Source: Bermanella sp034110565
GTDB lineage: Bacteria; Pseudomonadota; Gammaproteobacteria; Pseudomonadales; Oceanobacteraceae
Length of the DNA: 64,000 bases
Direction of reading: 5' to 3'
Assembly (NCBI GenBank): GCA_034110565.1
Contig: JAWUYY010000020.1
Coordinates: forward strand, 9,477 to 73,476
The position numbers and the translations under genes are program-made. Below, piece by piece: positions 52,450-60,470 of the stretch (the first letter of the stretch is position 1; each line of letters opens with the position of its first letter). The notes beneath the pieces were generated by a model. It was given only the letters and a program-made list of their open reading frames with translations, was not told where the DNA came from and ran no database searches.

Positions 52450-53259
52450 ATGTCTAAGATCATCGTTGTAACTTCCGGCAAAGGTGGTGTGGGTAAAACC
52501 ACCACTAGCGCAGCCATTAGCACAGGCCTTGCCCTTAATGGCTACAAAACTGTCGTCATCGATTTTGATGTGGGCCTAAGAAATCTTGACCTCATCATGG
52601 GTTGCGAGCGTCGCGTGGTATATGACTTTGTCAATGTCATCAACGGCGAGTCCAACTTAAAGCAAACACTGATCAAAGATAAGCGCACCGAAAACCTTTA
52701 CGTTTTACCTGCATCACAAACTCGTGATAAAGACGCCCTAAACAAAGAAGGTGTTGAACGCGTTTTAAATGAACTCGCGGCAGACGGTTTCGATTTCATC
52801 ATCTGTGACAGCCCAGCAGGCATTGAGCAAGGTGCTCAGATGGCTCTATATTTTGCCGATGAAGCCATCATTGTGACCAACCCAGAAGTCAGCTCCGTGC
52901 GAGACAGCGACCGTATTATTGGCATATTGCAAAGCAAGAGTCGCAAAGCCGAAAACGGCGAACAAGTTAAAGAGCATTTGTTATTAACACGCTATAACCC
53001 GAAGCGTGTAACAGAAGGCGAGATGCTCAGTGTGACCGATGTTGAAGATATTTTAGCGGTAGAGCTACTGGGTGTGATTCCTGAATCACAGGACGTGTTA
53101 AAGGCTTCAAACCAAGGCACCCCGGTTATATTAGAGAACACCAGCGATGCAGGCCAAGCGTATAGTGATGCCGTACAGCGCTTAATCGGCAAAGACATTC
53201 CACACCGTTTCTTAGAAGCTCAGAAGAAAGGTTTCTTAGCACGCGTATTTGGGGGATAA
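52450..53259 (+). CDS. minD: Septum-site-determining ATPase MinD
   Basis: A 269-residue membrane-associated ATPase that carries MinC to the poles and oscillates with MinE. Deviant Walker A GKGGVGKTT at 10-18, switch motifs DFDVGLRNLD and CDSPAGIEQGAQ, and an amphipathic C-terminal membrane-targeting helix (KKGFLARVFGG). Length as in E. coli (270 aa). minE starts 1 nt after the stop. Confidence 0.98.
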   Translation: MSKIIVVTSGKGGVGKTTTSAAISTGLALNGYKTVVIDFDVGLRNLDLIMGCERRVVYDFVNVINGESNLKQTLIKDKRTENLYVLPASQTRDKDALNKEGVERVLNELAADGFDFIICDSPAGIEQGAQMALYFADEAIIVTNPEVSSVRDSDRIIGILQSKSRKAENGEQVKEHLLLTRYNPKRVTEGEMLSVTDVEDILAVELLGVIPESQDVLKASNQGTPVILENTSDAGQAYSDAVQRLIGKDIPHRFLEAQKKGFLARVFGG

Positions 53260-53260
53260 C

Positions 53261-53509
53261 ATGGGACTACTTGGATTTTTTAGGGACGAGCCAACCAAGA
53301 GTGCATCCGTTGCAAAAGAGCGGTTGCAAATTTTGGTCACCCACGAACGTAATCAACGCAACGCACCGGATTACCTACCCGCTTTGCAGCGAGAAATCAT
53401 GGCGGTGGTTTCTAAGTACGTGAATGTTGGTGATGAAGATATTAACGTGCAAATTGACAACCATGATCAGTTATCCATTTTGGAATTGAACATCACCTTA
53501 CCGAACTAA
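53261..53509 (+). CDS. minE: Cell-division topological specificity factor MinE
   Basis: An 82-residue regulator that stimulates MinD ATPase and limits MinCD to the poles. N-terminal membrane helix MGLLGFFRD, MinD-activating segment KERLQILVTHERNQR, and a C-terminal topological domain. The ATG at 53261 directly follows the GGGGGAT of the minD end, which acts as ribosome site; the frame is open four codons earlier but that has no role. Confidence 0.95.
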   Translation: MGLLGFFRDEPTKSASVAKERLQILVTHERNQRNAPDYLPALQREIMAVVSKYVNVGDEDINVQIDNHDQLSILELNITLPN

Positions 53510-53530
53510 ATCATATATTCGCGACAACCA

Positions 53531-53559
53531 AAAACGCCAGCATTTGCTGGCGTTTTTTT
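53531..53559 (+). terminator. Terminator of minCDE
   Basis: ACGCCAGCA/TGCTGGCGT stem with a short loop, then seven T. Confidence 0.92.
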
Positions 53560-53591
53560 AAGCTTACCGTTTCTATTCGCAATAATTGCGC

Positions 53592-53879
53592 TTAAGAAAA
53601 GCTCGCAGGGTCAATCCATTTGCCTAGTGAACGGCGATCAAGTATTAAACCGTCCGCGTGATCCACAAAGCGGAACACTACCATATCACCAATAGACACA
53701 CCTAAGTCTGTGCTATCGCTTTCGTAGCGATATGATTTACCATCAATCGTCAGCTGATGGCGAAAATATTCTGGTCTTCCCACCCACTCAATAAAGGGAC
53801 CTTCGCTGGTAAAGGCCTGTAACTCACCTTTACCCTGTTGCTTTTGAATCTTGTTGCGACGAAACCCACCTCGAGCCAT
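53592..53879 (-). CDS. Unknown basic protein
   Basis: A 95-residue soluble protein, basic at the N-terminus (MARGGFRRNKIQKQQGKG), then beta-rich (FIEWVGRPEYFRHQLTIDGKSYRYESD; GDMVVFRFVDHADGLILDRRSLG). GGGGGAG lies just before the chosen ATG, so the longer open frame is not used. Family not recognised; the beta pattern could be a small barrel. It is divergent from ppiC. Confidence 0.65.
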   Translation of the reverse strand: MARGGFRRNKIQKQQGKGELQAFTSEGPFIEWVGRPEYFRHQLTIDGKSYRYESDSTDLGVSIGDMVVFRFVDHADGLILDRRSLGKWIDPASFS

Positions 53880-54004
53880 GTACTCCCCCTCTTTCTCATG
53901 AACCATATTGGCAAATGTTGCTGCCACGTGGGCGACGCATTCTACCTACTTGAACCTCGTGTTAATAGTCTAGACTGTAAATGAGATACCTTTGGGGAAA
54001 TGTC

Positions 54005-54271
54005 ATGGAAGCCAAACATATTTTATTAAAAACGCCCTTGTTGATTGCACCCATAATGACGGCTCTAGAACAAGGTGCCGACTTTGGTCAGCTCGCACGA
54101 GAACACAGCGCCTGCCCAAGTAGTGAGTACGCAGGAGATTGGGGGCAGCTCACCCAAGATATTCTACCCTCCGCCATTTTAGATGCGCTAAATGAAGGTA
54201 ATGTGGGCGAGATTATTGGGCCTGTTGAAAGTCGCCATGGCTTACACTTAATTAAAATTGAAAGCCTTTAA
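54005..54271 (+). CDS. ppiC: Parvulin-type peptidyl-prolyl isomerase
   Basis: An 88-residue stand-alone parvulin like E. coli PpiC: AKHILLKT at the start, FGQLAREHSACPSS, AGDWGQLTQDILPSAILDAL, and a final HGLHLIKI with the active-site His pair. No signal peptide, so cytoplasmic. GGGGA precedes the ATG; an in-frame ATG eight codons earlier is less likely. It speeds cis/trans isomerisation of prolyl bonds. Confidence 0.93.
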   Translation: MEAKHILLKTPLLIAPIMTALEQGADFGQLAREHSACPSSEYAGDWGQLTQDILPSAILDALNEGNVGEIIGPVESRHGLHLIKIESL

Positions 54272-54282
54272 TCCTTACCCAC

Positions 54283-54315
54283 AAAAAAAGCGAGCTTTAT
54301 GGCTCGCTTTTTTTG
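54283..54315. terminator. Bidirectional terminator
   Basis: AGCGAGC/GCTCGCT stem with flanking A and T runs between ppiC and the convergent trxB. Confidence 0.85.
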
Positions 54316-54339
54316 TTTTACTGAAATGTCTTTAACGGC

Positions 54340-55293
54340 TTACTTTTCTAAGCCATCTAAATAACGTTCAGCGTCTAATGCCGCCATGCAACCCGTACCG
54401 GCTGATGTAATAGCCTGACGATAGATGTGATCCATTACATCCCCTGCTGCATACACGCCTTCTTTGCTGGTCAACGTCGCATTACCTTCGATGCCACTTT
54501 GCACCTTAATGTAACCGCCATTCATGTCTAGCTGTCCTTGGAAGATTTCAGTGTTAGGTGTATGACCAATCGCCACAAACACACCATCTACCTTCAACTC
54601 TTTCAAATCACCTGATTGACTGTTCTTCAAGCGAACACCCGTCACACCCATGTTATCGCCCAACACTTCATCTAGTTCGTTGAACCAGTGAATTTCAACG
54701 TTACCGTTAGCCGCTTTTTCCATCAATTTATCCGCTAGGATTTTTTCACTGCGGAAACTATCACGGCGGTGAATAACATGAACCTTGCTTGCAATATTCG
54801 ACAAATAAAGAGCTTCTTCAACCGCGGTGTTACCACCACCGATCACGCAGACTTCTTTGCCTTTATAGAAAAAACCATCACAAGTAGCACAAGCTGAAAC
54901 GCCTTTACCCTTGAATGCTTCTTCGCTGTCTAGGCCTAAGTATTGAGCAGATGCACCTGTACAAATGATTAGCGCATCACAGGTGTAAACACCTTGGTCA
55001 CCGGTTAGGGTGTAAGGCTTCTTACTTAAATCAACATTGTTAATGTGATCAAATAAAATTTCTGTGTTAAAGCGCTCTGCGTGCTCCTTCATACGCTCCA
55101 TGAGCGCAGGGCCTTGCAAACCTTCAACATCTCCAGGCCAGTTATCCACTTCCGTGGTGGTGGTCAATTGACCACCCATTTGCATACCTGTTATCACAAC
55201 AGGGTTTAAGTTGGCACGAGCTGCATACACTGCAGCGGTATAACCCGCAGGGCCAGAACCCAGGATCAAAAGTTTAATATGACGAGTAGACAT
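54340..55293 (-). CDS. trxB: Thioredoxin reductase
   Basis: A 317-residue FAD flavoenzyme that reduces thioredoxin with NADPH. FAD motif GSGPAGYTAA at 12-21, redox-active CATC (Cys135 and Cys138), NADPH motif GGGNTAVEEA, and the C-terminal FAD motif GVYAAGDVMD. Length as in E. coli (321 aa). Monocistronic, with a long 5' region upstream. Confidence 0.97.
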   Translation of the reverse strand: MSTRHIKLLILGSGPAGYTAAVYAARANLNPVVITGMQMGGQLTTTTEVDNWPGDVEGLQGPALMERMKEHAERFNTEILFDHINNVDLSKKPYTLTGDQGVYTCDALIICTGASAQYLGLDSEEAFKGKGVSACATCDGFFYKGKEVCVIGGGNTAVEEALYLSNIASKVHVIHRRDSFRSEKILADKLMEKAANGNVEIHWFNELDEVLGDNMGVTGVRLKNSQSGDLKELKVDGVFVAIGHTPNTEIFQGQLDMNGGYIKVQSGIEGNATLTSKEGVYAAGDVMDHIYRQAITSAGTGCMAALDAERYLDGLEK

Positions 55294-55682
55294 GATGACT
55301 CCTTAATAAAAACAATTTGGCAATAAGATCATTATTCCAAATTGCTTTATAGCAATTTTAAATGAGCTTAGCAGAACAAGGCCGGCACTATAGCAAAAAA
55401 ACCGCTAAAGCTTGAACGTTTATCACTATATGGACTGTTTTAAAAAAAGCATCATTGATTCTTTCTATCGCCCTAATTAGCTTTTTTAAATGAGCAATAG
55501 CACAAACGTGCCGAACAAAATCTCAACCGGTTCCTAGGTCAAAAAGCATCATTTTTCAATAACTTAACGCACCTAATGCATTCAAGGTAAGTAAGCGTCA
55601 ATTAACCGAGCTTGCGGCCTTTTAGAGAGCCGACCAAAATCAATATGCCTATATTCGTTTTGGCGCTTACCTAGGACACCCA
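55294..55682. other. Intergenic region between trxB and the MshEN-domain gene
   Basis: A 389-nt stretch with no supportable gene. It holds a perfect 7-bp hairpin AAATTGC/GCAATTT at 55339-55358 and an inverted pair GTAAGCG/CGCTTAC (55591-55597 / 55665-55671), whose right arm ends just before the ribosome site of the next gene. Promoters for both divergent genes must lie here; none is clear. Confidence 0.4.
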
Positions 55683-56393
55683 ATGACTGACCACAACCAA
55701 AAAAGCCGCCTTGGATCCCTATTGATCAAAAAGGGGCTGATTAGCCAAGTCCAATTAGATTCGGCGCTTAAATCTCAGCTCACATCAGGCCTGCGCCTTG
55801 GCGAAGCCCTCATTGAGCAAGGTATGCTCACCGAACGCCAATTGCAAAAAGCCCTCAAAAAGCAATCCAGACATCGCTTATGGGCCGCCATGATAGCAAT
55901 GCTATTAGGCCCTATGTCATTCGGCGCATTTGCTAACCCAACCTCCTCTCAAAACGAATCACCTAGTGCCTCTCAAATGAACCAATATCAGGGCCTAAAG
56001 GCACTGGATGATTTAGAGCTTGCCAGTATCAACGGCCAAGGTTTCCAATCGGCTCAAGAGGCACTTAACGCCTTAATTAATCAGGCGCAAGGTGACACTG
56101 AAGTAAACACTAACAAGCTAGGTGCATTAGATGAGCTGGCCATCTTACTTAGCCCTATCGCCAGCGTGCTCGATGCCGACATTAGTGTCAAAGGTGTCAA
56201 ACAAAACACCTCTAAGCACACTAAATTGAATACGGACGGCAGCATCGAATTAGCGCTGCCAAGTGAAATCGAAGAAATCGCATTTCGTAATCTTCGTGTA
56301 AAAGGCGATCAATCCGGTAGCACGTTCGGTGATGTAATTGTGAGCAATGTGCGCTTTTCTGATCAATCCAGTATCCGTATTCGCACCCATTAA
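55683..56393 (+). CDS. MshEN (c-di-GMP-binding) domain joined to a membrane/signal segment and exported tail
   Basis: A 236-residue chimera. Residues 9-32 and 38-61 are two 24-residue MshEN motifs (RLGxx...GxI...L...L..Q) separated by exactly five residues, the tandem that binds c-di-GMP in MshE-type ATPases. No ATPase follows: instead a hydrophobic stretch (about 66-84) ends AFANP like a signal-peptidase site, and an exported part carries LDDLELASINGQGF, a motif seen in putative pilus-system proteins. It may tie c-di-GMP to export or surface assembly (inference). AGGA precedes the ATG. Confidence 0.75.
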   Translation: MTDHNQKSRLGSLLIKKGLISQVQLDSALKSQLTSGLRLGEALIEQGMLTERQLQKALKKQSRHRLWAAMIAMLLGPMSFGAFANPTSSQNESPSASQMNQYQGLKALDDLELASINGQGFQSAQEALNALINQAQGDTEVNTNKLGALDELAILLSPIASVLDADISVKGVKQNTSKHTKLNTDGSIELALPSEIEEIAFRNLRVKGDQSGSTFGDVIVSNVRFSDQSSIRIRTH

Positions 56394-56633
56394 TAACAAT
56401 GTCATAAACATGCGAATAAATATGGCGTTTAATTTCTAACTATTTATTAATTGAAAAAAGGAAATAAAAAAAGCGAAAAAATCGTTGCCAAGAAAGAAAA
56501 ATACCCGTTGAATGGAAGTGCAAGTTCATTTGGAACTCACAGGGGCTGCTCATACCAAAGGCCCACGCCTAAAGCAGAATGAAGTCGCTTACGGTATATG
56601 CATAGCCTGCGCGTTCGCTAAAAGGAGTGCTGA

Positions 56634-58007
56634 ATGCCCAACCGTCGTCGTACCAAAGCTTACGTTATCGATACGAATGTTTTAATCCACGATCCCTCCG
56701 CTATTTTTAATTTTGAAGAACACCAAGTGGTCATACCCATGACCGTCCTCGAAGAACTAGACCATCTCAAGCTATCCAAATCGGGTGTATCAATGGAATG
56801 CCGCCAAGCCATTCGTAATATTGATAAAATACTCGGCCAAGCCAGTCCTGAAGAAATCAGTAAGGGTGTTGCCATGCCCGCTGCAGGTGAGAAACATGGC
56901 TACTTAAGTGTTTTAATGGAAAAATCAGTAGAACAAAGTACCGTATTACCTAACGACTTAAATGATAATAAAATCATCAACAGCCTTATTTTCCTACAAC
57001 AAAAAAATCCTGAAACTCAAATCGTCCTCGTTACTAAAGATATCAACATGCGCCTCAAGGCTCGTGGCTGTGGCATTGCAGCAGAGGATTATCATAACGA
57101 TCAACTAGTCAGTGACATTGAATCGTTAACCAAGGGCTTCCATGAATTTAAAAATAGTTTTTGGGATACCATCAACAAGGTAGAAACGGCCCATGAACCG
57201 GGTCGCACCATACATAAGATTGCACGCAAGGAATTATCAAAAGACGTATTTATCAACCAATATATTTTAGATGAACAAGGGTTTGTCGCGCGTATTTGCG
57301 ACATGGATGACGAGATTGTCACGCTTTGGGACCGCTCTCGAGATCATCTCATGCAGCAACAAGCTTGGGGGTTAACTCCACGGGATATATACCAAGCCGT
57401 AGCGCTAGATTTACTGCTAGACCCAGATATTCACCTAGTGAACCTCACCGGCTCCGCAGGCTCTGGTAAAACCATTTTAGCCTTGGCCGCTGCCATCGAC
57501 ATGACGGTTTCGCAAAACCGTTATACGCGCATCATTGCCACTCGCAGCGTGCGCGGTCTTGATGAAGACATCGGTTTTTTACCAGGGACCGAAGCTGAAA
57601 AAATGGAGCCTTGGTTAGGTGCCATTACCGACAACCTTGAAGCACTGCACATGGAGGATGAAAATACTCATGGCAGCATTGATTACATATTGCAAAAAGT
57701 ACCTCTGCACTTTAAGTCTCTCAACTACATTCGCGGGCGAAGTTTTCAAAAAAGTCTTATCATTATCGATGAGAGCCAAAACCTCACACCCCACCAAATG
57801 AAAACCATCATCACCCGCGCAGGCGCAGGCTCTAAAGTTGTATGTTTGGGCAACCTAGCGCAGATTGATACGCCTTACTTAAATGCTACAAATTCAGGCT
57901 TAACCTATCTGAATGAGCGCTTTAAAGGTTTCTCATTAGGTGGCGGCATTGAGCTTCAAGGGGTTCCAAGATCTGCTTTAGCGGAATACGCTGAAACCCA
58001 TCTATAA
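56634..58007 (+). CDS. PIN-PhoH family ATPase/ribonuclease (YlaK-like)
   Basis: A 457-residue cytoplasmic protein. The N-terminal PIN nuclease domain (about 8-150) has YVIDTNVLIHDP with Asp13. The C-terminal PhoH ATPase domain has Walker A GSAGSGKT (273-280) and Walker B IIIDESQNLTP. This is the PhoH2-type arrangement, linked to RNA unwinding and cleavage in other bacteria. Length is typical. AAAGGAG precedes the ATG. No antitoxin-like gene adjoins. Confidence 0.93.
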   Translation: MPNRRRTKAYVIDTNVLIHDPSAIFNFEEHQVVIPMTVLEELDHLKLSKSGVSMECRQAIRNIDKILGQASPEEISKGVAMPAAGEKHGYLSVLMEKSVEQSTVLPNDLNDNKIINSLIFLQQKNPETQIVLVTKDINMRLKARGCGIAAEDYHNDQLVSDIESLTKGFHEFKNSFWDTINKVETAHEPGRTIHKIARKELSKDVFINQYILDEQGFVARICDMDDEIVTLWDRSRDHLMQQQAWGLTPRDIYQAVALDLLLDPDIHLVNLTGSAGSGKTILALAAAIDMTVSQNRYTRIIATRSVRGLDEDIGFLPGTEAEKMEPWLGAITDNLEALHMEDENTHGSIDYILQKVPLHFKSLNYIRGRSFQKSLIIIDESQNLTPHQMKTIITRAGAGSKVVCLGNLAQIDTPYLNATNSGLTYLNERFKGFSLGGGIELQGVPRSALAEYAETHL

Positions 58008-58133
58008 CATTGTCCGTTTACGCCACGCCCCTTTGCTTAATCAGAAATGGGTTGTGGCGAAAATGACCCATTTGACGAATGGCCCTTCTTTACCTAGATT
58101 TTTAGTAGGTATACATGCCCAAGGATAATAAAC

Positions 58134-58550
58134 ATGAAGGGAATCTGGCTTTTCTTAGCCCTACTCAGCTCAACCACTTTCGCCGCAGAAGGTGAAGAAA
58201 CCATCTACGAGCTATCTGTCTCCACTGACAGCAGCTGGACCAGCATAGAAATCAGAGATGACGCTGAGTGGGTCAATGCCCCGCCCGGTAAGACCATTAG
58301 TGTAAACGGCCGCAGCGGTATCAAGTCTTACACGCTGTCACCAAAGAAAATGCACCTGCGCACCATGGGTCGTGGTGATATCACCTTGAACTTATTTGTG
58401 AAGTCTAAAAACTCAGTATTAGGCCTAGAGCTATGCAAGGGTAAAGCCTCTAGTTACATCTGGGTTAAATCCACCCAGAGCAAACAAAAGAACGACACCA
58501 AACAAAAAGACTACTGTGAAAAAGCAGCCCTAGTGTTACAACTGCATTAA
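58134..58550 (+). CDS. Small secreted protein, unknown
   Basis: A 138-residue exported protein (signal ending TTFA, then AEGEE). Beta-rich (ELSVSTDSSWTSIEIRDDAEW; GDITLNLFVKSK) with Cys in LELCKG and DYCEKA that could pair. Basic and Gln/Lys-rich near the end. AGGA precedes the ATG. Family not recognised. Confidence 0.65.
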   Translation: MKGIWLFLALLSSTTFAAEGEETIYELSVSTDSSWTSIEIRDDAEWVNAPPGKTISVNGRSGIKSYTLSPKKMHLRTMGRGDITLNLFVKSKNSVLGLELCKGKASSYIWVKSTQSKQKNDTKQKDYCEKAALVLQLH

Positions 58551-58593
58551 GCGTAACCAACCACCCCACAGTCAGCCTATATCAAGCCGTTAA

Positions 58594-58617
58594 AACCCAG
58601 CCTTTGCTGGGTTTTTT
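58594..58617 (+). terminator. Terminator
   Basis: AACCCAGC/GCTGGGTT stem with a T-run, after the small secreted protein gene. Confidence 0.85.
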
Positions 58618-58654
58618 ATTATTCGTAAAAACGCCCTTTAAAATAAGCGCCCAC

Positions 58655-58684
58655 AAAAAAGCCAAGAACATGTCTTGGCTTTTG
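58655..58684 (-). terminator. Terminator of the minus-strand gene
   Basis: GCCAAGACA-type arms (GCCAAGA / TCTTGGC) with an A-run on the left (T-run on the minus strand). Ends the gene at 58705-59034. Confidence 0.8.
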
Positions 58685-58704
58685 ATCATCCTATTTAAGC
58701 TTAA

Positions 58705-59034
58705 CTAAGCAGTAGGGGTAATGTTTTTCACTACACGGGCGGTAAAATACACAATACCATCTTTTAAGTCAGAGACTTCAATCTGGTTCTGACCAAAGGG
58801 GGATAACTTAACAGAGCTAATAGCAAGACCCTGAGCGCTAATTAGATTGCGATCCACATCGTTAAAGTGGGGGTGCATAAAAGCAAAGCTTTGACGTTCG
58901 TTATCACGTTCAAGGGTGACTACCAACTGTGGGTCCGCCAATTCGTTGCCGCGGTAATAGTTAACATAGCTCACTTCGAATGACGCATCGAACTGAAATA
59001 GTACCTGTGCACTTTGCTGCTTGCTTAGACTCAT
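58705..59034 (-). CDS. Small soluble protein, unknown
   Basis: A 109-residue protein without signal or membrane helix; beta-rich (QVLFQFDASFEVSYVNYYRG; PQLVVTLERDNERQSFAFMHPHF; VSDLKDGIVYFTARVVKN), perhaps a small barrel. The ATG at 59034 is preferred over a TTG three codons earlier. Family not recognised. It has its own terminator, which supports a real gene. Confidence 0.62.
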   Translation of the reverse strand: MSLSKQQSAQVLFQFDASFEVSYVNYYRGNELADPQLVVTLERDNERQSFAFMHPHFNDVDRNLISAQGLAISSVKLSPFGQNQIEVSDLKDGIVYFTARVVKNITPTA

Positions 59035-59414
59035 ATTAATCAACCTAGTAAATGAAACCCTATATTAAATATCTAGTCCGGTTTAACTCGGTTTGCAAAG
59101 ACAAGCCCCATAAAACTTAACAAATAATTAAAGCCGCAATACTTATAGCTAATTCAGCTAAAATCTTAGGGGTACCTGCCTTGATATTCTTAAAATCCTG
59201 TTCATCGTTGCTCATCCTTGAAATACATTACAGCTTCATTAAACACCATGCCTTATTCGCTTAACAGATAAAAACTGGACGTAACCCGTCAATTATTGAA
59301 TATATAGAATAATTGCGGAAAAGGTCCAAAAGACTATCGGCACCGTACAAAACCATAGTTAAATAAAAAACACGCTATTATTATCAAAACAATACAGCAA
59401 AAGCGGAGCAATAC
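59035..59414. other. Intergenic region upstream of the DUF523/DUF1722 gene
   Basis: A 380-nt AT-rich stretch with no supportable gene. It contains a perfect inverted repeat CAATTATT/AATAATTG with a 10-nt spacer (59290-59315), a possible operator. Confidence 0.4.
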
Positions 59415-60374
59415 ATGGGCATTAAAGTTGGCATCAGTGCTTGTTTACTAGGCCAAGAGGTTCGTTACAACGGCAGCCATAAACGCTCACGTTATCTACA
59501 AGATGTATTATCAGAGTACTTTGATTACACTCCGCTGTGCCCTGAAATGGGTATTGGTATGGGTGTACCAAGAAAACCCATTCGACTCATCACCACATCT
59601 GGCAACAATGAAACCGGCATCGAAGCGGTTTTAAGTGATGACAACAATGTGCGATTCACACAGCAGCTGAAAGATTACGCCAAACAACAAGTTCCACTAT
59701 TGAGTGATGCCAGCGGCTACGTTTTTATGCAGAAAAGCCCAAGCTGTGGCTATACACGTGTGAAGCTTTACCATGAAAATGGCAACCCACTAGAAGTCTC
59801 TCAGGGCATCTATGCCGCAGAGCTTGACCGTTTACTTCCCTTGATACCAAAAGAGGAAGCAGGTCGCTTGAGCGACCCTATGATCCGCGAAAATTTCATT
59901 ACCCGAGTTATGGCCTACCATGACTGGCAAAGCAACGTCGCAGATCAATTAACATCAAAAGTCCTAATTGATTTCCATGTGCGTTACAAATACCTATTGA
60001 TGGCGCATCACATAAAAAGCTATCAATCTCTGGGACAGATGCTGAGCAATTTAAAGGCCAAGCCTCTAGATGAAATTGCCCATGACTACATTAGTGAGTT
60101 TATGGAAGCACTTAAGCATATTGCCAATCGCCAAAAAAATACCAACGTGCTTCAGCACCTTCAGGGCTATTTAAAAAACGATTTAGACAAAGATGAAAAA
60201 CAAGAATTATTGAATTTATTCGACCAGTACCGCACAGGCTTAGTGCCCATTGTCGTACCACTGACGTTATTAAATCATCATATTAAAAAGCATACAGATG
60301 ACGACAATTACTTGCGTAAACAAAAGTATCTGAACCCCCACCCGTATGAGCTTGGCTTGCGTAACGCCATCTAA
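59415..60374 (+). CDS. DUF523 and DUF1722 domain protein (YbgA-like)
   Basis: A 319-residue cytoplasmic protein. DUF523 (about 3-155) has VGISACLLGQEVRYNG, CPEMGIGMGVPRKPIRL and KSPSCGYTRVK, with conserved Cys in each. DUF1722 (about 185-300; FHVRYKYLLMAHHIKSYQSLG, LKNDLDKDEKQELLNLFDQYRTG) follows, with a final LNPHPYELGLRNAI. The layout is that of E. coli YbgA-type fusions, often beside photolyase genes, though none is here. GGAG precedes the ATG. Confidence 0.92.
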   Translation: MGIKVGISACLLGQEVRYNGSHKRSRYLQDVLSEYFDYTPLCPEMGIGMGVPRKPIRLITTSGNNETGIEAVLSDDNNVRFTQQLKDYAKQQVPLLSDASGYVFMQKSPSCGYTRVKLYHENGNPLEVSQGIYAAELDRLLPLIPKEEAGRLSDPMIRENFITRVMAYHDWQSNVADQLTSKVLIDFHVRYKYLLMAHHIKSYQSLGQMLSNLKAKPLDEIAHDYISEFMEALKHIANRQKNTNVLQHLQGYLKNDLDKDEKQELLNLFDQYRTGLVPIVVPLTLLNHHIKKHTDDDNYLRKQKYLNPHPYELGLRNAI

Positions 60375-60398
60375 GTTATTAAATATTCATGAACTCAG

Positions 60399-60429
60399 CA
60401 GCAAGGCGTTCTTTCCTTGCTGTTTTTTT
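60399..60429 (+). terminator. Terminator
   Basis: CAGCAAGG/CCTTGCTG perfect 8-bp stem, 8-nt loop, seven T. Ends the DUF523/DUF1722 gene. Confidence 0.9.
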
Positions 60430-60470
60430 GCTACAGTCTTCGCAAAATAAAAACATAGCAGGGTTGCTAC

